From Desarmillaria ectypa (lineage: Eukaryota; Basidiomycota; Agaricomycetes; Agaricales; Physalacriaceae), in assembly GCA_030407005.1 (NCBI GenBank), contig JAUDYN010000004.1, positions 2,294,001 through 2,358,000 of the forward strand: a stretch of DNA of 64,000 nucleotides, written 5' to 3'. The position numbers and the translations under genes were made by a program. The notes under the pieces were generated by a model. It saw only the letters and a program-made list of their open reading frames with translations. It made no database searches and was not told the DNA's origin. This document shows, piece by piece, positions 22,900 to 31,614 of this stretch. Position 1 is the stretch's first letter; every line of letters begins with the position of its first letter.

Positions 22900-23315
22900 T
22901 GTTAGGTACTCACTTAGTCATATGCTTGGGATGTCAGCTGTTCTCTAGGGGCTGTTATGTGTTCGAACAATTACCTGAGTAGAGAGTTAAGCATAGTCTT
23001 CAGGTTGTGAGAATAAGAGGTATATGATTAAAGTTTAGTCGAAAGATAGAGTACAATGGTGGGTTTTACTCTACTTATATACTGTTTTTATGGTGATATA
23101 TATAGCTAAAATAGTAAAGTCCATGCTTGAATAGTGTCGAAGGAGAATGGTCCAGAAGGATCATTGGTCCAATGAGGAATATCTGAAGTGACAGTTTGTG
23201 GGAATGAGGGTGTGAGTCAGTGAGAGGATCGATACAAGTCAGAAACAGTGGTAGATTAGATGAATGAGTCATGGATATGACTCAGATAAGATAAGATAAT
23301 GGAAAAATCATAACA
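22900..23315 (-). repeat. 5' LTR of element C, 416 bp
   Basis: The LTR is read from 23315 (TGTTATG) to 22900 (CTAACA). It holds the TATA box and the predicted RNA start at 23047-23035. Its length equals that of the 3' LTR. The outer flank ATTCT (23316-23320) repeats 14915-14919. Confidence 0.93.
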
Positions 23316-23320
23316 ATTCT

Positions 23321-23563
23321 CTTGTTCTTATATGAACACTGCATGGATATGAGTATATATTTATATCTTCACCTGAGTATATAAGTCACATAGTTTATAC
23401 TGTATATTCTCTATCTTCCAACTAAAGTTTATTTCTATACCATATACTCTCTATGCTAAAAAGATCAGAAGACCATAGCTATTTCCTAAGGGTGACTGTC
23501 TGAACATGAGACAGTCCAAAGGATAACATGTATCTGCAGATCATGTGGAATATAGGTCTAATA
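23321..23563 (+). repeat. Solo LTR E, right piece
   Basis: This is the continuation of the LTR begun at 14752. It contains TATATAA at 23378-23384 and the predicted RNA start ATCTTCCAACTAA at 23413-23425, 35 nt apart, and ends GGTCTAATA (element D ends GGTCTAACA). Element D gag follows after TGTTC. No internal region belongs to it, so it is a solo LTR left by LTR-LTR recombination. Confidence 0.75.
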
Positions 23564-23568
23564 TGTTC

Positions 23569-25600
23569 CTTGTACATTCAGAGAATTCGCTCTTTCCATT
23601 CTGGATATATGTGCAGGATATTTATGCTCATGTCAGAGATAAAGATAGTGTAGAAGCTAGAAACTTCTAACCATACCACTTTTACCATTGCACCCCATTT
23701 GTTTTCATTGGTGTATTGCTTGGCTAGCTTAGCTTCTTCTTCCAATTTCTGAAAGTAATGACTAGCTAGTTGGATTCTCATATGAAGATCAAACATCTTC
23801 TTTTCATGGACTTCTTTAATTGTGAGATTATGGAATTGTTAGGTGATCAAGTCAATGAAATTTTCCCAATTTGGGTATCAGAAATGAGCAGAGACTCCAG
23901 TGGTACTGGTTGGGGTCCAGTACTTGGGTTGTTTATATATTCACCAGTCCTTGGCCACTCCTTCAAAGTGGGATAAAGCAAAAAGAACTAGATGGGACAG
24001 GAGTTGAAAGTAGTGTCAAAATACTTCAAAATAGATGATACAATCATTTACAAATCTTTCAATATTATCATAGTCCCCCTTAAAGGGTTTTGGGGATTGT
24101 ACTAGGACTGGTTTGATGTCCAGGTATGAGGTGCCACTGGGCACATTCTCTACTGGATTGGAGTATGAGTCTAGGGGTCCTTGATTGGGTGGAGGACAGA
24201 AAATGAGATAGTGATCAGGTTGTGAGGGTGGATCTGAGGGAAGGTCCCAGGCTCTGCCTCACTCCAGTTGTTTTTCCTTGATGGGGAACTGCCAGAACTT
24301 GGCATGTCCATCTTATTATTCTTTGGCCACAGCAAGTTCTCAACACAATTTTTCAATTTATAGGTCCTTTTGAATCAGGTCTTCCTTAGCTTATAGGAGG
24401 CATTTCTCTTTGGTTGGTTGGGGTGGTTTTATGCTAGTGTTAGGGTCCTCCCTAGCCCCTGCAAATAGAAGACTTCTTTTTTAATGAGAATAAAAGTCTT
24501 GTTGTCAAACTCAGCTGATCAATTCTTGCTGACAATGACTATTAAACAGGAGTGATGACCTAATTAGATCAGCTGCAAGGGGAGAGTCTGGAAGAGGTTG
24601 AGGTTGATTTAAGGGGGTATCCAGAGGATAGTCATATGAGGAAAAAAATTATATTAGGGCTAAAAAGGTTCCAGCCCTGCATAAAAGCCTATTTCATATA
24701 TAAAATTATCAAATTCAGCTGTTGAGATCTGGCTAATCCCCCTTCCTTCAGGCCAAGACCCAAAGAGTGCACTCTAATTCCTGTTGTTCCTCAGCTGTTC
24801 TTGAGCATAATTCTGATACTCTATCCCCTACTGATAAGGGGTATAGACTATAAGTCTTGTTGGCATGTATTCTAGCATGTATATTGGCTCCAGCATCTGG
24901 GCCTTGAATCAGATCCTCTCAGTTGAGGATAAGGTACTCATCCATTTTGGGATAGATGCTGGGCCAAGGGATTTTTGCTTCAATGTCAGCTCTTTGGAGC
25001 TCTCAGGCCTCTCTTCAAAAAGGCCTGAGGATTCTCCAATTGACATTGGTGAGTTCAGACCACTCATAGTTGAGTCCTTGGACATTAAAGAGATTGGTGG
25101 GAGATTGGAGAGCAGATGGGGAAGTTGAGATTGATGGGAGGTTATCAGAGAGTTTGATGAGAGGGAGAGAAGAGCTGAAGTTGCTCTCCCCTCTATTGGT
25201 TGGCCAGAGAATATGTTCCTGACTTCAGATTAGAGTTCCTCTAGTTGCCCAGAGGCCATAGGGACTGTTAGAATGGGGTATCACCATCCCAGCATAGTCT
25301 TGGTATCATACTCTCACACAAACAGAACATGCAGGCATGTAGAGAGGGGAGGAGTCACTTGGGGTTCAGAACCTAGTCTATAGGTCTCATACATATTCCT
25401 CTATGATAGTGGGTCATTCCACCCTTGCCACCTGGGTGGGCATAGTGGGAACTCATTGGAGGATTAGGCTGGAAAGGTGATGCAGTGGGTTGTGTTGTTC
25501 TCCTCTGGATGGGATGCCAGATCTGTGAGATCCATCCTTGTGGTGATTGGTTGTCAGAGGAGGACATAGTGTAGAGGGGATGGGGATGGGGGTTGAGAGT
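23569..25600 (-). pseudogene. Element D gag: capsid-like core and N-terminal part, decayed
   Basis: Minus-strand matches to B and C gag run through the capsid-like region (about 23,570-24,120; YFQKLEEEAKL near 23,740) and the disordered N-part, including the GWNDP motif followed by RNM (about 25,430-25,400). D is the most diverged of the three families and is interrupted by many stops. It joins to the piece at 13278-14751 once solo LTR E and element C are removed. Confidence 0.75.
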
Positions 25601-25610
25601 GCAGAATGCA

Positions 25611-25718
25611 TCATTGATATAAGTAGCTTTGGATCTGTTCTCCTCACATGAGAAAAATAAGAGCAGTGAAGAGGAATATTAGAATGGCTTCACCTATGGT
25701 GGTACTGAGCATAATCAT
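25611..25718 (-). CDS. Short membrane-segment ORF ahead of element D gag
   Basis: From ATG at 25718, 72 nt after the primer site, the frame encodes a hydrophobic segment (MIMLSTTIGEAILIFLF, then TALIFLM), an internal TGA and a tail ending at TGA 25611-25613. It has 35 codons. Position, length and hydrophobic profile match the ORFs of B and C, though sequence identity is low. This supports selection on the membrane segment before the elements decayed. Confidence 0.42.
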
Positions 25719-25789
25719 GTACTGGCTTTTGAGATTTGAGGTTATATATGTGGTTTTCTTCATGGCTGGCAGTGAAAAGACTGTAAGGA

Positions 25790-25802
25790 AGCTTCAAACT
25801 AA
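25790..25802 (-). other. Primer-binding site of element D
   Basis: One base after the LTR the minus strand reads TTAGTTTGAAGCT. This is the perfect reverse complement of AGCTTCAAACTAA at 25960-25948 in the LTR, 35 nt after the TATA box (25995-25989). Four positions differ from element B, and each is compensated in the partner strand. Confidence 0.7.
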
Positions 25803-25803
25803 T

Positions 25804-26208
25804 TGTTAGACCCACACTTCACATGATCTGCAGACACACATTAATTCCTCAGGCTGTCTCACATTTGGACAATCACCTGTGGATAACAGCTTGAGAGGCT
25901 AGACTATTAGCTAAGTTCTTAGAGAGAGGTGATAGTGTAGAGAAACCTTAGTTTGAAGCTGAAGTATCTACAGCAAGAACTAACTAGATTATATATGAAA
26001 ATAGGGTGGCTAATAATAAGTATGTCCATGAGTGAATCATGCATGAAACAAGAAATAAGGCAAGTAACCATTGCAAGCCATGAGTACAATAACTGAGGTT
26101 CCTTTTTGTGATGCCAGAGATTACTGTGGATATAGATGGGGATCAGGAAACAGATAAGTGCTGATGATAAGTGCTGGAGATGAGATAAGATCAGAAAAAA
26201 TTGTGACA
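25804..26208 (-). repeat. 5' LTR of element D, about 405 bp
   Basis: Read on the minus strand it begins TGTCACAATTTTTTC (26208) and ends GGTCTAACA (25804). It shares the ATAAGAT-rich start, TATA box and RNA-start architecture of the other LTRs. No matching 3' LTR of D remains in the window. Confidence 0.75.
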
Positions 26209-27290
26209 AGGACTACTTGTTTGATAAGGGTCAGGTTAGGAATGTCCACATCAAAGGACTGATAGACAATAATATCAGTGCCTTGCATATGGGTTCAGCA
26301 AGCTTCATACACCTGCTGTCAGTCAAATGAGCAGGGAGCTTAGAAACAACAATAACAAGAGTGCTCATATTGTAAGTGAGATAGTTGTTCAGCCAGTCTA
26401 CTATCTGCTCTCCAGTGATCCACATTGAAAAGTATGTGGTAAGAATTTTGGTTGGGGCAGATAAAATGGCAGACTGCAAATTGAGGATAACTTTCTCTAT
26501 GAAAGCATTTACTTCTCAATTTTTCTAGGCATCTATACACACTCTAAGATGTGCAAGAGCAGATTCAGCATTCATAAAGTCAATATGGCTGAAAAGAAAT
26601 TAGGCTCAGAGAATATATATCACAGTATGTTCTTCTAGGATAGTATTCTACATTTTATCCTGGCCTCTACATAATCAACTGAATGCTACTGTGATCATGT
26701 CTGTGATCAGATGGGTGAGCAGGGATGCTCACAATATTTCCTCTCCCTAGTTGTGCTACACTATATATATGTGCATCAAATTTTGGATTCTGCCAAGCTA
26801 GTACTTGCCACAGGACTAACAACACCCATCTGCTCATTTAACAGAAACACAGGACTAGGATCCACTAGAAATGAAGGTCAGAGGATGATGGACTGCCATC
26901 TGCACTGCTATCTGTTGTTGGTAACTCACTTCTCTATCAGACCAGGAACCAGAGGCCAATGGACTGCCATCCACACTACCATCTGCCATCAGTAACCCAC
27001 TTTTCCACCAGACTAGGGACTGCATCAGGCATAGTGGATGGCTGTCCACTAGTGGAAGCCCATGTCTCCACCTTAATATCATCAAGGATGGTGATTCCAT
27101 ATGGTTTCTCTCCAGAAGAATCATTTAGGAGTGTTAAAAGAGATGGACACAATGGAGCAGATTGCTACTTGGCAAGATTTATCAGAGCAGATAGGTATAG
27201 GGGTAGGAAGTCAGCTTGGTTCTGAGAAGTATAAAAGCACAAAAAGTAACTAGAGAAAAATCAATCAAGCTCATAGCACACTAAAGGAAT
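26209..27290. other. Decayed, unassigned repeat-like DNA between element D and fragment F
   Basis: The stretch is AT-rich and CpG-poor, like the old elements around it. An 82-codon minus-strand frame (26231-26479), containing TTYFSMWITGEQIVDWL, suggests a former protein, but I do not recognise it. Two copies of a 71-bp unit are found at 26888-27029. No LTR ends, gene or RNA could be identified. Confidence 0.4.
26888..27029. repeat. Tandem duplication, 71-bp unit, two copies
   Basis: The units start at 26888 and 26959, both with ATGGACTGCCATC. They differ mainly by transitions (for example CTATCTGTTGTTGG against CCATCTGCCATCAG), consistent with duplication followed by the same mutational decay as the elements. 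Confidence 0.6.
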
Positions 27291-27294
27291 AAAT

Positions 27295-28458
27295 TCCTTA
27301 TCCAAGCCTCCAGCTTAGCATACAACAATGTTCAAATCAAAGAAGGAGACAAGTGGAAAGCAGTGTTCAGAATAAATCAAGGATTGTTTGAACCACTTGT
27401 AATGTTCTTTGGTCTTACCAATCCACTCATGATGTTTCAGACTATGATGAACAACCTGTTCAAAGATTTGATCTCCAAGAGAAAAGTCATGATTTACCTG
27501 GATGACATCATGATCTTCTCAAAGAACCTGGAGAAACCCTGAAAGATTGTAGATTGTATGCAAAGTGTTGCAGATCTTAAGGGAAAATAAGCATTTCCTG
27601 AAAGCAGAGAAATGTGAATTCCAAATGCTAGAGACAGAGTACCTGGGATTGATTATCTCAGAAGGAAAGCTATGAATGGATCCAGTCAAGGTTGCAGGAG
27701 TGAAGGAATGGCCCATTCCAATGAAGAAGGAGTTGCAATCTTTTTTAGAATTCACCAACTTTTACAGACAATTCATCAAAAGCTATGCCAAGTTAGCAGG
27801 ACCATTGACCAAGCTTATGGGCAAGCATGAATGACAATGGAAAGATGAACAGCAGAAAGTGTTTGAAGACATCAAGGAAATGATATGCTCAGATCCAGTA
27901 TTGGCTATACCCATTGAGGATGGGAAATTCAGAATCGATGCGGATGCATCAGAAGGAGTGTTGGGCACCATATTATCACAAGAACAACAAGGGCAATGGA
28001 AGCTGATTGTTTATTTATCAAAGGTGCTCCTGATGACAGAACGAAACTACGAGATTTACGACAAGGAGTTGCTGGCAATCATGACCGCACTGGATGAATG
28101 GAGACACTACCTTATGGGTGCAAAGGAAATGTTGGAAATCTGGATGGATCATCAGAATCTCTAATATTTCAAGAAGCCACAGAAGCTTATTCGATGCCAA
28201 GCCAGATGGGTGACCGAGTTAGCAGAATATCATTTCACGCTTCACCACAAGCCAGGGACCGCAAACAGGAAGGCGGATCTACTCAGCCAATGAGCTGACC
28301 ATGACCAGGGAGAAAACGACAATGAAGAAATGGTTCTGTTGAAGCCAGAGCTATTTTACACAAATGTGGTAGTCGTTTCCACCGCTCCCGAGATCGAGAA
28401 GAAGATACGGAAATTCAAAAACACATCACCCAAGACTGTGCTCCGGATTGCAACGTGA
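27295..28458 (+). pseudogene. Fragment F: Gypsy reverse transcriptase and RNase H, truncated
   Basis: Plus-strand reading gives the RT palm from [16 protein letters not shown] through FGLTNP and an intact YLDD (27495-27506), then RNase H with NYEIYDKELLAIMTALDEW (about 28,045-28,110) and WVTELAEYHFTLHHKPGTANRKADLLSQ split by a few stops. The integrase is absent and homology ends near 28,458. It is a different copy from A-D. Its last 500 bp keep many CpGs, unlike the rest of the nest. It ends about 90 bp before the MOB1 start codon. Confidence 0.85.
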
Positions 28459-28549
28459 GTGTCGGATGATCAAAGGCCTGATCAATGATCTCAGCTCGAC
28501 CACGTGCTCATATTGGCTTCCCTCCTGCTCTCATTAGTGCCCTACCACC

Positions 28550-29598
28550 ATGTCTTCTTTCTTTGGCCTGTACGACACTCGACATCTCGGTATTATCAAT
28601 GCTGATTTATCACATACAGTGGAAAAACTCGTACATTCAAGCCCCGAAAGGATGTCCCTGAGGGTACTAAGCAATATCAGCTGAGAAAGTACGCCGAAGC
28701 TACACTGGCCAGTACACTGCTTGCTTGGATCTACTTCAGCATTATAACATTTCTTAGGGATCCGGCAACCTCAGGCTTGCAGTGCAGCTACCCGAAGGCG
28801 AGGACACCAATGAATGGTTGGCGGTCCACGGTACGTGTCTGCGCTGAGTATCCTTTGAATCCATTTCAATCGCCCCCATCAGCTGTCGATTTTTTTAACC
28901 ATCTGAACATGCTGTATGGAACCATTACGGAGTTTTGCACGCGCGAAGAGGTAGGCACTGCAACCAGCCGCCGTGTCGTTGTACTGAAAGCGATCAGTGT
29001 TCCATAATGTCTGCAGGACCTAGGTACGTCTGAACTACTTCCCTGTCGGTTGCGCTTTACTCATGGCATCTAGATATGAATATTTGTGGGAAGATGGCAT
29101 TAAATACAAACGTCCAACAAAGCTCACCGCCCCTGAATACGTCGACGCTCTGATGAACTGGGCGCAGAACCTGCTCGAAGACGAGGCCATATTTCCTAAC
29201 AAGATTGGTATAGTGGTACCGTCCATATTGTTCCAATCTCATGGCCCTTAGGTGTTCCTTTCCCCAAGAACTTCCGTGATACTGTGCGGACCATTGTCCG
29301 TCGTTTGTTCCGCGTATATGCGCATATATATAGCAATCACTTTGATCATATTTGCGCTTTGGGTATAGAAGGTGCGTACAAACCTCATATCATCTACCCG
29401 GAAATAACGCTTTTGTCCGTTAGCCCACCTCAATACGAGCTACAGACATTTTTTCCTATTTATTAACGAAGTAGGCTTGTTCATCTGCTCACGATGCTCC
29501 TGCTGACTTTTCTCTAGTTTGATCTTGTCGACAAGAAGGAGCTGGCCCCGCTGGACGAACTCAATGATGCCATTTTAGCGGAGGACAAGGCCCGGTAA
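28550..29598 (+). CDS. MOB1: MOB kinase activator 1 (Mob1/phocein family)
   Basis: Nine exons encode a protein of normal Mob1 length: 28550-28569, 28620-28707, 28758-28830, 28883-28950, 28998-29023, 29074-29217, 29252-29371, 29424-29470 and 29518-29598. Recognisable stretches are GKTRTFKPRKDVPEG, EATLGSGNLR, MLYGTITEFCT, YEYLWEDG, GVPFPKNF, RLFRVYAHIY and HLNTSYRHFF. Mob1 binds and activates NDR/LATS-type kinases (Dbf2/Sid2) for mitotic exit, septation and polarity. The first exon is only 20 nt, chosen because it keeps the frame. Intron 2 (28708-28757) begins with GC rather than GT; no GT donor keeps the conserved GSGNLR frame. Retrotransposon fragment F lies directly upstream. Confidence 0.93.
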
Positions 29599-30091
29599 AT
29601 GTAATGTAAATGTTTATACCCAAGTTACAGTTTGTATGTTTTTTCTACATTAATTTGAGTCGATGAGAAATAGTACTATGTCACAACCGAAAGTGTAATA
29701 CAGGTCTATACGTGTATGGTTAGACGAGTGGATTTTGATACAGAGAAGTATGCCCGAAAAGAATAATGTACAACCGGTAACTGGTTTGAGGCTGCAAAAA
29801 GAAAGGAGTCCCTAGAAGGAGAAAGCCTTGATGGTCGATAGTGTAAACAGGCAGTGATACAAATCAGTTTTGAGTGGTATCGTGAAACGAACAAATGAAA
29901 TGTGTGGTCAGTTGCGTGAATGATAAGCCACAGAGCAGAGTGATAATACAAGTGCGTGCTTGAAAGTCCGAAGATGAAAGGCCGCGATGCATAGTTTCGA
30001 TATCTAATAAAGAATGACTGTGACTGTGATCTTTTGGTTATTGTGACATGGAGACCGGTTGCAGGTAAGGCATGATTGAGTGTGTGATGCC
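29599..30091. other. Intergenic region between convergent genes
   Basis: This is the 3' flank of MOB1 and of the BTB-like gene. A 137-codon minus-strand frame is present but has no recognisable features and no splice context. I see only untranslated tails here. Confidence 0.6.
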
Positions 30092-31276
30092 TTAGATAGT
30101 ACGTTTGACTATACTCCACTGGATGACGAGATCCTTCACGCGCACAGTGAGTGCCTCCTTACAGGCAGGACAAGACAGATGCTCCGCTAGAGGGCCCAGA
30201 GCGTTCTCTAGCGTGCTTGCGGAGAGATCTGAAATAGATAGAACGTAAACACATCAAACAAGAACAAGTCAGGTAAGAATACACACCGGGTCTTGCTTCC
30301 CACGCGAGATACGCAGAGGCGAGCGCCCATGCTCGGGACAACCTTTTCTGTTCCTCGAAGTCACACCAATGAGTCGGAGGATGGGGATGAGGGGGAGGGA
30401 GTAATATCCGCCTCAATGCATCGGTACGCCCTATATGCAGGAAGAATAGTCGCTTGAGGTATCTTGGACCGATTCGATCCACGAGCTCGTCCGTGAGTCC
30501 GGCAAGATGATATGAAAGCCTGGACACAAAATTAAATTTTGCGCGAGAAAAACACGAATACTTACAAATGTGATGAGGTTGATACTGCGAGGTCATACAG
30601 ATTGTAACACGCCGCCAATGCATATAGATCAATGGGGAACAGAGGGGCGTGTGAGAGCAGATGGGAGTAAAGAGGTGTGGACGGTGATATATGGGATATG
30701 ACATCGATACCATAGCTTGAGAACTGATGGACTGCAGCCACCAAAGTGTCGAAAGGGGGTGAATAATGCATACAGGACATCCGATACATGGTATGCAGAA
30801 TGACGTTAAGTACCGGAGCTGTCTCGGACACATGTACGACCACATTCTGCTCCTTCGCATTGGACGTTGTGGATAATGGAATCAAATATTTGAAACGATT
30901 ATTCGAAACTCCAAGCAATACGTGAGTATGAACGTAGAAAAATACCGAGTCTGACGACAAAAGCGTCATATCAGGTGGTAGAGCGTCGTTTTGGGCGCCG
31001 GGATAGAACGTCGTGGAGACAGAGACGAAGATATTTTCCTCTGAGGCATCTTCGGCTGTTGGAGAGCCAATCATCGATTCCTGTGAACCGTGAGACCAGA
31101 GAATAACCATTGAAGTGAATTGGTGTTACCGGTGGGGTTGGGACCTGCATTGGCGACCCGTCAGAGCCATGATCCATGCGCATCTTTCCCTCATACATAC
31201 TAGAAGAGCCGGGCGAGCTCAAGGCTGTTGGCTCCAACGCGAAGGAGAGAACGGAGTCCCATTCGTTGGTGTCCAT
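30092..31276 (-). CDS. BTB/POZ-like domain protein of basidiomycete type
   Basis: Four exons are inferred. The first starts at ATG 31276 (MDTNEWDSVLSFALEP) and ends before a 49-nt intron (about 31,082-31,130). A long exon follows to about 30,567, then one to about 30,287 and a last one from about 30,229 to the stop at 30094-30092. The middle exon has the form of the BTB fold used in many agaricomycete proteins: SSDSVFFYVHTHVLLGVSNNRF, then a helix pair around NVILHTMYRM and DLYALAACYNLYDL. The C-terminus has a CPAC pair that might bind metal. BTB proteins usually serve as dimerising adaptors, often for cullin-3 ligases. The partner cannot be told from sequence. Confidence 0.65.
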
Positions 31277-31614
31277 GCAGTCAGAACCAGAAGCGTGTCG
31301 AAATAAGCAAATATTTCGAGAAGTGATTCTCCGTCAGAACGAGAATGATAAGGAAAGGCAAGGAAGGTAAATGTCGGTAAGGAAGGCGAGGGAAAAAAGG
31401 ATGGAGCAGATGCCAAACCAAACGATGATGCGTCCCGCACGAGACTGTGCCAATCAAGCAGTGATTATCTAATCTTATCTGCTATATATAACTTAAGTAC
31501 TTTACAGTGCCCGGCGGTCACGCGGTCATGGTGGACACCGGTGGATGCTGGTAATCGTACGAATTAATCAGCACTTAGCCATCAGCATCACCGTAGTAGT
31601 CTCGTTCCACTCAA
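31277..31614. other. Intergenic region, promoter side of the BTB-like gene
   Basis: This stretch separates the BTB-like gene start from the DBP8 stop codon; both genes are on the minus strand. It is purine-rich around 31,340-31,400 on the plus strand. No gene was found. Confidence 0.5.

Larger units (their letters stand above)
14920..23315 (-). mobile_element. Element C: structurally complete Gypsy LTR retrotransposon, 8.4 kb
   Basis: Two 416-bp LTRs in the same orientation (14920-15335 and 22900-23315) flank a 7.6-kb body with primer site, short membrane ORF, gag, protease, reverse transcriptase, RNase H, integrase, chromodomain and polypurine tract, all on the minus strand. A perfect 5-bp target duplication ATTCT stands at 14915-14919 and 23316-23320. 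The RT catalytic YLDD (17906-17917) and protease DSG (18967-18975) are intact, and many codons that are TGA in A and B are still CGA or TGG. It is the youngest large insertion, but its ORFs still contain stops. Confidence 0.95.

Noticed and set aside
29706..30119. 137-codon minus-strand frame between MOB1 and the BTB-like gene
   Set aside because: It overlaps the real last exon of the BTB-like gene in another frame and has no motif.
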